Part shown: positions 8,147 to 19,577 of the stretch, in pieces
Layout of the letters: the number at the start of each line of letters is the position of its first letter
Position numbering within the stretch: position 1 is the stretch's first letter
NCBI GenBank assembly: GCA_900637135.1
Contig: LR134353.1
Coordinates: forward strand, 1,674,001 to 1,738,000
DNA length: 64,000 nt
Reading direction: 5' to 3'
Source: Mycolicibacterium flavescens
GTDB lineage: Bacteria > Actinomycetota > Actinomycetes > Mycobacteriales > Mycobacteriaceae
Program-made: the position numbers and the translations under genes
Notes under the pieces: generated by a model
Databases searched by the model: none
What the model was told of the DNA's origin: nothing
The model's input: only the letters and a program-made list of their open reading frames with translations

Positions 8147-9457
8147 ATGAGCCACCCACCCGATTCCGGCGCCCCTCGGGCGGCTCGCCGCCAGATCATC
8201 TCCTGGGCGCTGTGGGATTTCGGCGCGACCGGATTGAACGCGGTGGTCGTGACCTTCGTGTTCTCGATCTACCTGACCAATGCCGTCGGTGACGACCTGC
8301 CCGGCGGCACCAGCGCCACCAGCTGGCTGGGCTGGTCGCTGGGCGCGGCCGGCGTGGTCGTCGCGCTGCTGGCTCCGGTGACGGGAGTGTGGGTCGACGC
8401 CCCGTGGCGACGGCGCCGCGTGCTAGCCGTGCTCAGCGCGTTGGCGGTCGTCCTGATCGCCTCGATGAGCTCAGTTCGCGACGACTACCGCTACCTGGCG
8501 CTGGGTCTGGTGCTCCTGGGTTGCGCGTCGGCGTGCAACGAGCTCGCCACCGTGCCCTACAACGCGATGCTGCGCCAACTGTCGACTCCGCAGACCTCCG
8601 GCCAGATCTCCGGATTCGGGCTCGGCCTGGGCTATTTCGGCAGTGTCACCCTGCTGTTGGTCGTGTACTTCGGGTTCATCACCGGCGACGGCGGTTTGTT
8701 CGGTCTGCCGGTCGAGGACGGCGGAAACGTCAGGGCCGCCATGGTTTTCACGGCCGTCTGGTTCGGGCTGTTCGCTCTGCCGGTGCTGATCGCCGGACCC
8801 AGCGCCGAACCCGACCCGCTGGACCAACGGCAGGCCGTCGGGTTCATCGGCGGGTACCGCAAGTTGTGGGCCGACATCCGCAGCGAATGGCGACGTGACC
8901 ACAACGTGGTGTACTACCTGCTGGCCAGCGCGGTGTTCCGCGACGGACTGACCGGGATCTTCGCGTTCGGGGCGGTACTGGGCGTGCGGGTCTACGGCGT
9001 GTCCGAGGCCGATGTGCTGCTGTTCGGGGTGTGCGCCAGCACCGTCGCCGCCCTCGGCGCGGTCGGCGGCGGATTTCTCGACGACCGGTTCGGGGCCAAA
9101 CCCGTCATCGTCGTCGCGCTGAGCGGGATGATCGCGGTCGGCCTCATCTTGATGTCGCTGAACGGGGTCCTGGCGTTCTGGATCTGCGGACTGCTGCTCT
9201 GTTTGTTCATCGGGCCGACGCTGTCCGCGGCGCGGACGCTGATGCTGCGCATGTCCGCCGAGGGTAAGGAGGGCGTCGCGTTCGGGCTCTACACCACCAC
9301 CGGCCGCGCTGTTTCCTACCTTGCGCCCATGCTGTTCTCGGTCTTCATCGCCGTCTTCGGCACCGACCGAGCGGGGATGGGTGGGCTGGTCGTGGTCCTC
9401 GCCGCCGGCCTGATCGCGATGCTCGCCGTGCGGGTTCCGCGGCGTGCGCCCGCCTAA
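8147..9457 (+). CDS. MFS transporter, UMF1/Atg22-like
   Basis: A 436-residue polytopic membrane protein with about 12 hydrophobic segments and the N-terminal WALWDFGATGLNAVVVTFVFS signature region of the UMF1/BtlA-type MFS family. A cytoplasmic loop with charged residues (around SEWRRD) separates the two halves. It matches Rv2508c, of unknown substrate. The ATG at 8147 is preferred over the upstream GTG at 8105, which overlaps cmrA. Its stop overlaps the convergent proline-rich gene by four bases. Confidence 0.8.
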   Translation: MSHPPDSGAPRAARRQIISWALWDFGATGLNAVVVTFVFSIYLTNAVGDDLPGGTSATSWLGWSLGAAGVVVALLAPVTGVWVDAPWRRRRVLAVLSALAVVLIASMSSVRDDYRYLALGLVLLGCASACNELATVPYNAMLRQLSTPQTSGQISGFGLGLGYFGSVTLLLVVYFGFITGDGGLFGLPVEDGGNVRAAMVFTAVWFGLFALPVLIAGPSAEPDPLDQRQAVGFIGGYRKLWADIRSEWRRDHNVVYYLLASAVFRDGLTGIFAFGAVLGVRVYGVSEADVLLFGVCASTVAALGAVGGGFLDDRFGAKPVIVVALSGMIAVGLILMSLNGVLAFWICGLLLCLFIGPTLSAARTLMLRMSAEGKEGVAFGLYTTTGRAVSYLAPMLFSVFIAVFGTDRAGMGGLVVVLAAGLIAMLAVRVPRRAPA

Positions 9458-10248
9458 CCGCTGGCCGTGCAGATGGTCAGGCCGGCCCCCGTGCGCTTCT
9501 GCACCACCGAACCGTCGACGGAGATCGAACAGTTCACCTCGCGGCCGACGTTGATGATGCTGATGCTCGCCGTCGCCGCCGCCGACTCGGACAACTCCAC
9601 TTCCTTGCTCCAGGGCAGCATCACGTTGAACTCGGTCTGCAGCAGACCGCCGGTGTCGACGTAGGTGATGTTGATCGCGCGCCCGGAACCGCTGACGACG
9701 TAAACGACGGTCTGGGTGACGCCAGGAGTCGTCGTACCAGGGGCACCGGGTGCGCCGGGCGTGCTGGGCACCGTGGGGACCGTGGGCACCGTGGGCCGCG
9801 TCGTGCGCGGAACGGTCGGGCGCGGCGCCGGTGTCGGATTCGGCGTGTTGAAGTCGGGCTCTTGCATCGGGGGCGGCGCGACGACCGTCTGCTGTTGCGA
9901 ACTGTTGACGACGACCAACGCGATCACCAGGCCGAGCACGGTCAGCACCGCGATACCCGCGGCGACCCACAACCAGCGGGGTGACTTCGGGTCCTCGGGC
10001 GGCGGGGGCGGATCGCCCGACGGGTAGGGCGCCCCGTACTGGTTCGAACCGTAGGTCTCGTACCCATACGCGCCGTACGTCGGCAGATGCTGAGTCGGAG
10101 CGGGATCGGGCGGTGCCTGATAGGTGGGGCCGTACGCCTGGCTGGCGTATGCCGGATCGCTGTATCCGGAATAGCCGTAGCCCTGCGGTTGCTCCCCGCG
10201 GCCGTAACCCGACTGCTCGTCGCGGCCGGGCTGTGGTGTACCGGTCAT
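9454..10248 (-). CDS. Proline/tyrosine-rich membrane protein with MmpS-like domain
   Basis: A 264-residue protein: a cytoplasmic Gly/Tyr/Pro/Gln-rich N-terminus (1-90), one membrane helix (about 92-115), a Pro/Thr-rich linker (120-175) and a C-terminal MmpS-like beta domain (TQTVVYVVSGSGRAINITYV onwards) exposed outside. It matches Rv2507. The domain resembles MmpS accessory proteins of lipid exporters, but no mmpL gene is adjacent. The ATG at 10246-10248 has GAGG upstream at good spacing; an in-frame GTG two codons earlier is the alternative. Confidence 0.75.
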   Translation of the reverse strand: MTGTPQPGRDEQSGYGRGEQPQGYGYSGYSDPAYASQAYGPTYQAPPDPAPTQHLPTYGAYGYETYGSNQYGAPYPSGDPPPPPEDPKSPRWLWVAAGIAVLTVLGLVIALVVVNSSQQQTVVAPPPMQEPDFNTPNPTPAPRPTVPRTTRPTVPTVPTVPSTPGAPGAPGTTTPGVTQTVVYVVSGSGRAINITYVDTGGLLQTEFNVMLPWSKEVELSESAAATASISIINVGREVNCSISVDGSVVQKRTGAGLTICTASG

Positions 10249-10337
10249 ACCCACCTCATGCGTGCGAGGGTACCTGTGCGACCGCCCAACAGGCGCAGGT
10301 CGTCACTGGACTTGCCCGGGTAGGCACAATTGGTCCG

Positions 10338-12215
10338 GTGGGAGAGCAGGTTCGCAGAGTCTATGGCGCATCCATGTCGCCGGACGCCACCGCGTTCGCA
10401 CATCTGGTCGACGACGGTGGCTTTCCGCGCGCAGTGCAGCGTTTCCTGCGCGGCTGGCGGGCAAGCTCGTCGCGAGACGTCGAGCTGCCGGTCGAAGGCC
10501 CGGTGACGCGTGTACTGCATTCGGCCGACGGCCATTGGCTGGCTTGTGAAGTCGCTCCGGAGGGCAGCACCCGAACCCAGATCTGGGTCGTGACAACCGA
10601 TCCCGATGACCGCGACGCCCGCCGCATCGACTCGTGGACGCCAGGGGCGCCCGAGGGCACCGCCGAACTGATTGCCTGGGACGGCACCCTGGTGGCGGCG
10701 ATCCTCACCGGCGAAGACGGCGTCGGTAGCTCCTGCCTGATCGACCCGGCCACCGGCCGCACCACCGTGCTGGACCGCCGCTCGAGCGGCCGTCTGGTCG
10801 ACGCCTGGGCAGGCGCCGCGCTCGTGCGCGTCGGACCGCGCGGTTACCGCGATCTCATCATGCTGCGCGGACGCACCGAAACCGCGCTGCTGCCATACGA
10901 TCCAGGGTCGACGACCGACACCGGCATCATCCTCGACGACCACTACGCACGCCGATTGCGCGCCGGCCTGGAGGGCGAGCTGACCAAGCTCTACCAGCCG
11001 GCGAGTACCTACGACGCCGACAGCACCGAAGGCTATGTCCGGGCCCTGATCCGCAGCGAGAACGGCACCGAGCATGCGCGACTTCTCGAGGTGACGGTCA
11101 CCGCCGACGGCGTGGCCTACCAGGTCATCGCCGAACGTCCCGGCTATGAACTCGACGAGTTCACCGTGAGTGACGATCTGTCGACCGTGGCCGTTCTCTG
11201 GAACATCCACGGTGCCAGCGAGTTACAGATCATGGAACGCACCGACCACACACTGCAGCCGCCGATCCCGTTGCCGGGGATGGTGGCCACCCAGTTGAGC
11301 ATCAGTGCCGGTGGCTCGATGCTGGCCATGACCGTCGAAGGCCCGTCCACCCCGCCGACCGTCGAACTGGTCGACCCGCGTACTCGGGAGTGGGAGATCG
11401 TCGACCGCGAGCCCAGCTCCGGACCGGTGTCGCCGGACCCGACGCTGGAACGGGTCACCGCACGCGACGGCATGGAATTCACCGGGTGGCTCTTTCGGCC
11501 GCGCGACGGAGTTCCGGTGATCGGCGCGATGCTGTTTCTGCACGGCGGGCCGGAGGGGCAGGGGAGGCCCGGTTACAACGAGTTCTTCCCCGCGTTGCTC
11601 GAAGAGGGCATCAGCGTGTTCCTGCCCAACGTCCGCGGCTCGGGCGGGTTCGGCAGAACCTTCATGCACGCCGACGACAAGGAGCGACGGTTCGCCGCGA
11701 TCGACGACGTCGCCGACGCGGTCGACTACCTGGTCGAGCGTGAGGTCGCTCCGGCCGACCGGATCGCATGTTGCGGATGGTCCTACGGTGGCTACCTAAC
11801 CCAGGCGGCGCTCACCTTCCACCCCGACCGGTTCGCCGCCGGAATCAGCATCTGCGGAATGAGCGATCTCAACACCTGGTACCGCAACACCGAACCATGG
11901 ATCGCCGCCGCGGCATATCCGAAGTACGGCCACCCGATCGGCGACCGCGAACTGCTCGAGCAGCTATCGCCGTTACAACGTGTCGATGCCATGACCGCGC
12001 CGTTGCTGTTGGTGCACGGCGCCAACGACACCAATGTGCCCCCCACCGAATCTCAGCAAATGTTCGACGCGCTGCAGGCACTTAACCGAAAAGTGGAACT
12101 GCTGATGTTCGACGACGACGGACACGAGATCGACCGGCGCGAGAATCGCGCCGTACTGGTCAAAGCCATGCGCGAGTGGCTGATTGCCGCATTCAGCCCG
12201 AATCCGAATCCGTAA
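10338..12215 (+). CDS. S9 prolyl-oligopeptidase family serine peptidase
   Basis: A 625-residue peptidase with an N-terminal beta-propeller (about 1-370) and a C-terminal alpha/beta-hydrolase domain. The catalytic triad is visible as GWSYGGY (Ser482), HGANDTNVP (Asp564) and DDDGHE (His596). It lacks a signal peptide, so it probably degrades or processes short peptides in the cytosol; related acyl-peptide hydrolases cannot be excluded. The GTG at 10338 is used because the propeller begins straight after it; the long upstream frame is antisense to the preceding gene. Confidence 0.85.
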   Translation: MGEQVRRVYGASMSPDATAFAHLVDDGGFPRAVQRFLRGWRASSSRDVELPVEGPVTRVLHSADGHWLACEVAPEGSTRTQIWVVTTDPDDRDARRIDSWTPGAPEGTAELIAWDGTLVAAILTGEDGVGSSCLIDPATGRTTVLDRRSSGRLVDAWAGAALVRVGPRGYRDLIMLRGRTETALLPYDPGSTTDTGIILDDHYARRLRAGLEGELTKLYQPASTYDADSTEGYVRALIRSENGTEHARLLEVTVTADGVAYQVIAERPGYELDEFTVSDDLSTVAVLWNIHGASELQIMERTDHTLQPPIPLPGMVATQLSISAGGSMLAMTVEGPSTPPTVELVDPRTREWEIVDREPSSGPVSPDPTLERVTARDGMEFTGWLFRPRDGVPVIGAMLFLHGGPEGQGRPGYNEFFPALLEEGISVFLPNVRGSGGFGRTFMHADDKERRFAAIDDVADAVDYLVEREVAPADRIACCGWSYGGYLTQAALTFHPDRFAAGISICGMSDLNTWYRNTEPWIAAAAYPKYGHPIGDRELLEQLSPLQRVDAMTAPLLLVHGANDTNVPPTESQQMFDALQALNRKVELLMFDDDGHEIDRRENRAVLVKAMREWLIAAFSPNPNP

Positions 12216-12237
12216 CCGAATCGTTCTCCGTAGCCAC

Positions 12238-12262
12238 GTTTACCGAAATTGTCTGCCGGGTA
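12238..12262 (+). promoter_or_regulatory. SigF-type promoter
   Basis: GTTT (12238-12241), a 16-base spacer and GGGTA (12258-12262) match the mycobacterial SigF consensus GTTT-N15-17-GGGTA. It lies 44 bases before the first of two tiny membrane-protein genes, which have a strong ribosome site. Confidence 0.65.
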
Positions 12263-12306
12263 AACGCTTCGCACGCGTCGATCCGGCGCGACAAAGGAGG
12301 CGCAGC

Positions 12307-12516
12307 ATGCGAGGTGGCGGAATTCTCGGCGTTTTGGTGCTCGTCTGGTTGCTGATCGGTGCCTTCGCCGCCTACCAGCGCGGCTATTTCGAAACCAGTG
12401 AAACCAATTGCGCGACAGCGGGAAGCATCGCTTTGACAGTGGTGGCCGGTCCGCTGAACTACGCGGGCGTCAACCCCACGGTTGAAGCCTGCAACCTGCC
12501 AGAACCCAGCCAGTGA
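12307..12516 (+). CDS. Small membrane protein, 69 aa
   Basis: One N-terminal hydrophobic helix (ILGVLVLVWLLIGAFAA, residues about 6-22) is followed by a short hydrophilic stretch, a second weakly hydrophobic segment (SIALTVVAGPLNYAGV) and two cysteines (near 35 and 62). The start has an excellent AAAGGAGG ribosome site at 12294-12301. No function is recognised. The SigF-type promoter upstream suggests expression in stationary phase or envelope stress. Confidence 0.75.
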   Translation: MRGGGILGVLVLVWLLIGAFAAYQRGYFETSETNCATAGSIALTVVAGPLNYAGVNPTVEACNLPEPSQ

Positions 12517-12549
12517 CAACTGGCACTTGCCAATTCGAAAGGAATGCTA

Positions 12550-12705
12550 ATGATCATCCTCGGAGCGATTCTCCTCATCCTCGGACTGATCTTCGGAATC
12601 AACATCCTCTGGACCATCGGCATCATCCTCATGGTCATCGGAGCGGTGTTCTGGATTCTGGGGTCCATGGGCCGTCCCGTCGGAGGCAGACGCGCCTGGT
12701 ACTAA
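12550..12705 (+). CDS. Very small hydrophobic membrane protein, 51 aa
   Basis: Starts MIILGAILLILGLIFG and is almost entirely two hydrophobic helices, then a conserved-looking basic tail RPVGGRRAWY. It resembles the short actinobacterial DUF6131-type proteins. An AAAGGA ribosome site lies a few bases before the ATG. It follows the 69-residue gene by 33 bases and probably shares its SigF-type promoter. Function unknown. Confidence 0.75.
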   Translation: MIILGAILLILGLIFGINILWTIGIILMVIGAVFWILGSMGRPVGGRRAWY

Positions 12706-12732
12706 CGCGCCCGGCACTAACGGGCTAGGCGC

Positions 12733-13365
12733 TTAAGCGTCCCGCGCGGCCGAGGTCAGCGCCGCGACCGTCATCGCTTTCAAGACGGATCGCGGTCTGG
12801 CCTCGGCCGTTTTTGTGGCGCTCGGCTTGAGGGCGTGTGGCGTGGAGTTCAACAGCCCGAACGTCGCGTGGGCCATCAACCGGGCATCGGCCTCCGCCAG
12901 CGACTCGTCCAACCGCCGAAGCACATCGACCCAGATCTCGACGTACTGCCGTTGCGCGCGACGCACCTGACGTTTGGCTGTGGGGGGCAGATTCGCGAGA
13001 TCGCGATCCTGGATGCGGATCAGGTCGGACTCCCCGAGGGCGAAGTCCAGATGGAAGTCGATCAGGCCCTCCAGCGCCGACGCGGGATCGTCGGCGCGTG
13101 CGACGACCTCGGTGGCGCCGGCCAGCAGGCGGGTGCTGATCCCGACCAGCAACTCGACCAGCAACGCTTCCTTATTCGGGAAGTGCCGATAGATCGCCGG
13201 ACCGCTGACACCGGCCGCGGCGCCGATATCCTCCAGTCGCACCGCCAGGTAGCCGCGTTCCGCAACTAGGCGTTCGGCCGCGGCGATCAACTGGGATCGC
13301 CGATCCGACTTCGCCTTGCTGCGTCTGGTGGCCGCGGGCACCTCGGGGATCGGAGTTGAAGACAC
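12733..13365 (-). CDS. bkaR: TetR repressor BkaR of branched-chain keto-acid genes
   Basis: A 210-residue TetR regulator: the N-terminal helix-turn-helix lies about residues 25-70 (LEDIGAAAGVSGPAIYRHFPNK), with a TetR C-terminal ligand-binding domain after it. It stands divergent from accD1 with a 91-bp gap that carries two palindromes. This is the arrangement of Rv2506 (BkaR), which represses the neighbouring branched-chain keto-acid operon. In M. tuberculosis fadD35 and scoAB lie between; here they are absent, so bkaR faces accD1 directly. The ligand is probably an acyl-CoA intermediate (inference). Confidence 0.88.
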   Translation of the reverse strand: MSSTPIPEVPAATRRSKAKSDRRSQLIAAAERLVAERGYLAVRLEDIGAAAGVSGPAIYRHFPNKEALLVELLVGISTRLLAGATEVVARADDPASALEGLIDFHLDFALGESDLIRIQDRDLANLPPTAKRQVRRAQRQYVEIWVDVLRRLDESLAEADARLMAHATFGLLNSTPHALKPSATKTAEARPRSVLKAMTVAALTSAARDA

Positions 13366-13396
13366 CGCGCCTCCCGCCCGCCTGTAGACATCTGGA

Positions 13397-15007
<1,611 letters not shown>

Positions 15008-15011
15008 GGAC

Positions 15012-17006
15012 ATGAACTTCGATACCGTCCTTGTCGCCAACCGAGGCGAGATCGCCGTCCGCGTCATCCGCACGCTGCGCGCCATGGGCATCCGATCGGT
15101 CGCGGTGTTCAGCGACGCCGATGCGGGTGCCCGCCATGTCGCGGAAGCCGACGTCGCAGTCCGCATCGGACCGCCGCCGGCCAGACAGAGCTACCTCGAC
15201 ATCGACGCCGTGGTCTCGGCGGTGCGGCGCACCGGTGCCCAGGCCGTGCATCCGGGTTACGGATTCCTCTCGGAGAACGCGCAATTCGCCGCTGCACTCC
15301 AGGACGCGGGAATAGTGTTCATCGGCCCGCCGGTCGGCGCCATCCAGACCATGGGCGACAAGATCGCGGCCAAGGCGGCGGTGTCGGCGTTCGGGGTTCC
15401 GGTGGTACCCGGAGTTTCGCGTCCCGGCCTGTCCGACGACGATCTCGTCGCCGGCGCCGCCGAGGTCGGTTTCCCCGTGCTGGTGAAACCCTCGGCCGGC
15501 GGTGGCGGCAAAGGTATGCGCGTCGTGCACGAGCCGGCCGAGTTGGCGGGCGCCCTGGCCAGCGCGCGCCGGGAGGCGGCCGCCGCGTTCGGCGACGACA
15601 CACTGTTTCTCGAACGGTTCGTGCTGAACCCGCGCCACATCGAGGTGCAGGTCCTCGCCGACGGCTACGGCAACGTCGTCCATCTCGGTGAACGCGAATG
15701 CTCCCTGCAGCGCCGGCATCAGAAGGTCATCGAGGAGGCACCGTCGCCACTGCTGGACGCGGCGACGCGGGCGCGAATCGGTGCGGCGGCGTGCGACACC
15801 GCGCGCAGCGTCGACTACACCGGTGCGGGCACCGTCGAGTTCATCGTGTCCGCCGACCGGCCCGACGAGTTCTTCTTCATGGAGATGAACACCCGCCTTC
15901 AGGTCGAGCATCCGGTCACCGAGATGGTCACCGGGATCGATCTCGTCGAGCAACAAGTGCGGATCGCCGCGGGGGAGAAGCTGGCGATCGCGCAGGACGA
16001 CATCTTGATGACCGGGCACGCGATCGAGGCGCGGGTTTACGCCGAAGACCCCGGACACGGGTTCCTGCCCACCGGCGGCACCGTGCTGGGCCTCGCCGAG
16101 CCAGAAGGCCCCGGCATCCGGGTCGACTCGGGGCTGGCTACGGGTTCGGTGATCGGCAGCGACTACGACCCGATGCTGTCGAAGATCATCGCGCATGCCG
16201 ACGACCGGCCGGCTGCCCTGCGGGCGTTGGACCGGGCGTTGGCGCACACCGCGGTTTTAGGGGTCACCACCAACGTCGAGTTCCTGCGGTTCCTGCTCGC
16301 CGATCCCGACGTCGCGGCGGGCCGTCTCGACACCGGCCTGCTGGATCGTCGCAGCCCGGACTTTCACCCGGCGAGTGCCGAGGACGCCGACCTGGTCGCC
16401 GCCGCGGCGTATCGGTGGCTGCGCTCGTGGCCGCAACCCGTCGGTGATCTGTGGGCGGTCCCTTCGGGCTGGCGGATGGGCCGCCATGCGCCGACGACGT
16501 ATCGGCTGCAGTCCGGTGAGCGTGTCGACCACGTCCACCTCACCGGCACACCGTCGGCGGGTGGTGCGGCGATCGAGGATGGCCCATCGCGGTCGCTGGC
16601 GGTGTCACTGGCAGGCGACCGGCTGGCGGTCACCTTCGACGGGATCGTCACGGACTACGTAGTGGTCGCCGACGACCACCGGATCTGGCTGGCGGGTGGG
16701 GGCCGCACGCTTGCTGTCGACGAGGTGCGCGAAGCGCCGGTGCGACCCGACGACGCGCACAGCGGCGACGCCGAGCTGATCAGCCCGATGCCGGGTTCCG
16801 TAGTGGCCGTGGGGGTGGCCGACGGCGATCGGGTGACGTCGGGCACCGTGGTGGTGACGGTCGAGGCCATGAAGATGGAACACGCGCTGAGCGCACCCGT
16901 CGACGGCGTGGTGGAACTCCTTGTCGCCGAAGGCGATCAGGTCAAGGTGGGGCAACCGTTGGCGAAGGTCATCGCGGACCCCATCGTCGAGAAGGAAGAA
17001 GCATGA
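15012..17006 (+). CDS. accA1: Acyl-CoA carboxylase alpha subunit AccA1 (biotin carboxylase + BCCP)
   Basis: A 664-residue biotin-dependent carboxylase subunit. Domains in order: biotin carboxylase N-domain with [21 protein letters not shown]-grasp with the glycine-rich [12 protein letters not shown] loop (near residue 160), the C-domain ending near 445, a linker and a BCCP/biotinyl domain with biotin-accepting Lys621 in EAMKMEH. With AccD1 it forms the methylcrotonyl-CoA carboxylase. The stop overlaps the fadE19 start by four bases (ATGA), so the two are translationally coupled. Confidence 0.93.
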   Translation: MNFDTVLVANRGEIAVRVIRTLRAMGIRSVAVFSDADAGARHVAEADVAVRIGPPPARQSYLDIDAVVSAVRRTGAQAVHPGYGFLSENAQFAAALQDAGIVFIGPPVGAIQTMGDKIAAKAAVSAFGVPVVPGVSRPGLSDDDLVAGAAEVGFPVLVKPSAGGGGKGMRVVHEPAELAGALASARREAAAAFGDDTLFLERFVLNPRHIEVQVLADGYGNVVHLGERECSLQRRHQKVIEEAPSPLLDAATRARIGAAACDTARSVDYTGAGTVEFIVSADRPDEFFFMEMNTRLQVEHPVTEMVTGIDLVEQQVRIAAGEKLAIAQDDILMTGHAIEARVYAEDPGHGFLPTGGTVLGLAEPEGPGIRVDSGLATGSVIGSDYDPMLSKIIAHADDRPAALRALDRALAHTAVLGVTTNVEFLRFLLADPDVAAGRLDTGLLDRRSPDFHPASAEDADLVAAAAYRWLRSWPQPVGDLWAVPSGWRMGRHAPTTYRLQSGERVDHVHLTGTPSAGGAAIEDGPSRSLAVSLAGDRLAVTFDGIVTDYVVVADDHRIWLAGGGRTLAVDEVREAPVRPDDAHSGDAELISPMPGSVVAVGVADGDRVTSGTVVVTVEAMKMEHALSAPVDGVVELLVAEGDQVKVGQPLAKVIADPIVEKEEA

Positions 17007-18166
17007 CTGATTTTCTAGCCACCGGGACACTTCCCGATCATTACGAACAACTGGCCAAGACGGTCCGCGACTTCGCCCAGAGCGTGGTGGCGCCCGTCTC
17101 CGCCAAACACGACGAGGAACATTCGTTCCCGTACGAGGTCGTCGCGGGCATGGCCGACATGGGACTGTTCGGTCTGCCGTTCCCCGAGGAGTACGGCGGC
17201 ATGGGCGGCGACTACTTCGCGCTGTGCCTGGCATTGGAGGAACTCGGCAAGGTCGACCAGAGCGTGGCGATCACGCTCGAGGCGGGGGTATCGCTGGGTG
17301 CGATGCCGGTGTACCGGTTCGGCAGCGAGAAGCAGAGGCAGGAGTGGCTGCCGCTGTTGGCGAGCGGTAAGGCGCTCGGTGCGTTCGGCCTCACCGAGGC
17401 CGGCGGCGGCAGCGATGCCGGCGCCACCAAGACCACCGCCCGTCTCGACGACGGCCACTGGGTCATCAACGGTTCCAAGCAGTTCATCACCAACTCGGGC
17501 ACCGACATCACGAAGCTGGTCACCGTCACCGCCGTCACGGGCGAGAAACCCGATGGCAAGAAGGAGATCTCGTCGATTCTGGTTCCGGTGCCCATCGACG
17601 GGTTCACCGCCGAACCGGCGTACAGCAAGGTGGGTTGGAACGCCAGCGACACCCACCCGTTGAGCTTCGACGACGTGCGCGTGCCGGAGGAGAACCTTCT
17701 CGGTGAGCGCGGCCGGGGCTATGCCAACTTCCTTCGCATCCTCGACGAGGGCCGCATCGCGATCGCCGCGCTGTCGGTCGGTGCCGCCCAGGGGTGTGTC
17801 GACGAATCGGTCAAGTACGCCAAGGAACGCGAGGCCTTCGGCGCCGCGATCGGCAGCTATCAGGCGATCGCCTTCAAGATCGCGCGCATGGAGGCGCGGG
17901 CACACGTCGCCCGCACGGCCTACTACGACGCCGCCGCGCTGATGCTGGCCGGCAAGCCGTTCAAGAAGGCGGCGTCCATCGCCAAGATGGTGGCCAGTGA
18001 GGCCGCGATGGACAACGCCCGCGACGCCACCCAGATCTTCGGCGGCTACGGCTTCATGAACGAATACTCCGTCGCCCGGCACTACCGCGACAGCAAAATC
18101 CTCGAAATCGGTGAAGGCACAACGGAAGTGCAGTTGATGCTGATCGGGCGGGAGCTGGGCCTGTGA
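17003..18166 (+). CDS. fadE19: Acyl-CoA dehydrogenase FadE19
   Basis: A 387-residue FAD acyl-CoA dehydrogenase with all three domains. [14 protein letters not shown] marks the FAD/substrate site and the C-terminal [15 protein letters not shown] and GEGTTEVQ carry the usual catalytic glutamate. In this operon it most likely dehydrogenates isovaleryl-CoA or 2-methyl-branched acyl-CoAs. It overlaps accA1 and the MaoC gene by four bases each. Confidence 0.9.
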   Translation: MTDFLATGTLPDHYEQLAKTVRDFAQSVVAPVSAKHDEEHSFPYEVVAGMADMGLFGLPFPEEYGGMGGDYFALCLALEELGKVDQSVAITLEAGVSLGAMPVYRFGSEKQRQEWLPLLASGKALGAFGLTEAGGGSDAGATKTTARLDDGHWVINGSKQFITNSGTDITKLVTVTAVTGEKPDGKKEISSILVPVPIDGFTAEPAYSKVGWNASDTHPLSFDDVRVPEENLLGERGRGYANFLRILDEGRIAIAALSVGAAQGCVDESVKYAKEREAFGAAIGSYQAIAFKIARMEARAHVARTAYYDAAALMLAGKPFKKAASIAKMVASEAAMDNARDATQIFGGYGFMNEYSVARHYRDSKILEIGEGTTEVQLMLIGRELGL

Positions 18167-18663
18167 GCGGAGAACAGGGTGAGAAGAGGATTATCGTCCA
18201 GCGCGGGCTGTGGTACGAGGAGTTCGAGACCGGCGTGCTGTACCAGCACCGGCCGGGACGCACCATCACCGAGGCCGACAACGTCTTGTTCACCACGTTG
18301 ACGATGAACACTCAGGCACTGCACCTGGACGCCGCGTTCTCGGATGCCTTGCCGCCGTTCAACCAGCGGCTCGTCAACTCGATGTTCACGCTGTCCACGC
18401 TGGTGGGTCTGTCGGTCACCCAGCTGACGCAGGGCACCATCGTCGGAAACTTGGGCTTCGGCGAAATCGCCTTCCCGAAGCCGCTTTTCCACGGCGACAC
18501 GCTGTACGCGGAGTCCGAGGTGCTCGAGAAGCGCGAGTCCAAGAGTAGGCCGGGTGAAGGCATCGTGACGTTCTCGCACGTCGGCCGCAACCAGCACGGC
18601 GACATCGTGGCCACCGCGTCGCGAAAGACCATGGTGCGCAAGCGACCGGAGGGTGACGCGTAG
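18163..18663 (+). CDS. MaoC-like hot-dog dehydratase
   Basis: A 166-residue single hot-dog protein of the MaoC/(R)-hydratase group, matching Rv2499c. Visible segments are RTITEADNVLFTTLTMN (the family's D-x-x-x-F-T region) and FHGDTLYAESEVLEKRESKS. It probably hydrates an enoyl-CoA intermediate of leucine or isoleucine breakdown, before the CitE-like lyase. The GTG start lies in the end of fadE19, and the stop shares one base with the next start. Confidence 0.82.
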   Translation: MSGEQGEKRIIVQRGLWYEEFETGVLYQHRPGRTITEADNVLFTTLTMNTQALHLDAAFSDALPPFNQRLVNSMFTLSTLVGLSVTQLTQGTIVGNLGFGEIAFPKPLFHGDTLYAESEVLEKRESKSRPGEGIVTFSHVGRNQHGDIVATASRKTMVRKRPEGDA

Positions 18664-19478
18664 TGGCGCTCGCGACGGGACCCGCCTGGCTGTTCTGTCC
18701 GGCCGACCGCCCGGAGCGGTTCGAGAAGGCCGCAGCTGCAGCCGATGTCGTGATCCTCGACCTCGAGGACGGCGTCGCGGCCAAGGATCGCGAAGCCGCC
18801 CGCGCGGCACTGATCGAGACGCGCCTGGACCCGGACCGGACCGTGGTGCGTGTCAACCCCGCCGGCACGGCCGACCATCCGCTCGACCTCGAGGCGCTCG
18901 CGAAGACCGAGTACACCACCGTCATGCTCGCCAAGACCGAGGACCCGCAGCAGGTGCGCGATCTGGCGCCGCGCAACGTCGTCGTGCTGATCGAGACACC
19001 GCTCGGAGCGCTGGCCGTCACGGAGTTGGCGCGCATAGACAACACGGTCGCGCTGATGTGGGGGGCCGAGGACCTGTTCGCGGTCACCGGCGGCACCGCG
19101 AACCGGTATCCCGACGGCAGCTACCGCGAGGTGGCGCGCCACGTGCGATCGCAGACGCTGCTGTCGGCCAAGGCCTACGGTCGGCTCGCGCTGGATTCGG
19201 TGTACCTCGACATCCGAGACCTCGACGGTCTGCGCGGTGAGGTCGACGATGCGGTCGCGGTGGGCTTCGACGTGAAGGTCGCGATCCATCCGTCCCAGGT
19301 CGCGGTGATCCGAGAGGGCTACACGCCGACGCCCGAGCAGGTGCAGTGGGCGCGACACGTGCTGGCCGCGGCCCGCGATGCCCGGGGCGTTTTCCAGTTC
19401 GAGGGCATAATGGTGGATGCCCCAGTACTGCGGCGAGCAGAGCGCATCGTCACGCTAGCGCCCCACCCCGGCGACTAG
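18663..19478 (+). CDS. citE: CitE-like beta-hydroxyacyl-CoA lyase
   Basis: A 271-residue TIM-barrel protein of the HpcH/HpaI/CitE family (Rv2498c). The Mg/CoA-binding features include LFCPADRPERFEKA, ILDLEDGVAAKDREAAR and MWGAEDLFAVTGG. The M. tuberculosis orthologue cleaves (R)-HMG-CoA-type beta-hydroxyacyl-CoAs in leucine catabolism, and the neighbours here support the same job rather than a citrate lyase, since no citrate lyase alpha or gamma subunit is present. The GTG start overlaps the maoC stop. A 99-bp gap follows, the only large gap in the operon. Confidence 0.87.
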   Translation: MALATGPAWLFCPADRPERFEKAAAAADVVILDLEDGVAAKDREAARAALIETRLDPDRTVVRVNPAGTADHPLDLEALAKTEYTTVMLAKTEDPQQVRDLAPRNVVVLIETPLGALAVTELARIDNTVALMWGAEDLFAVTGGTANRYPDGSYREVARHVRSQTLLSAKAYGRLALDSVYLDIRDLDGLRGEVDDAVAVGFDVKVAIHPSQVAVIREGYTPTPEQVQWARHVLAAARDARGVFQFEGIMVDAPVLRRAERIVTLAPHPGD

Positions 19479-19577
19479 CCGACAGCCTCCCACCGGGGGT
19501 CTGTTCTCCCCGCCTCCGTGCTGAGCACCTCAGTCGCCTGACGGCGCGATCCGCCGCCAGTGACCCTAGGAGGCGGT

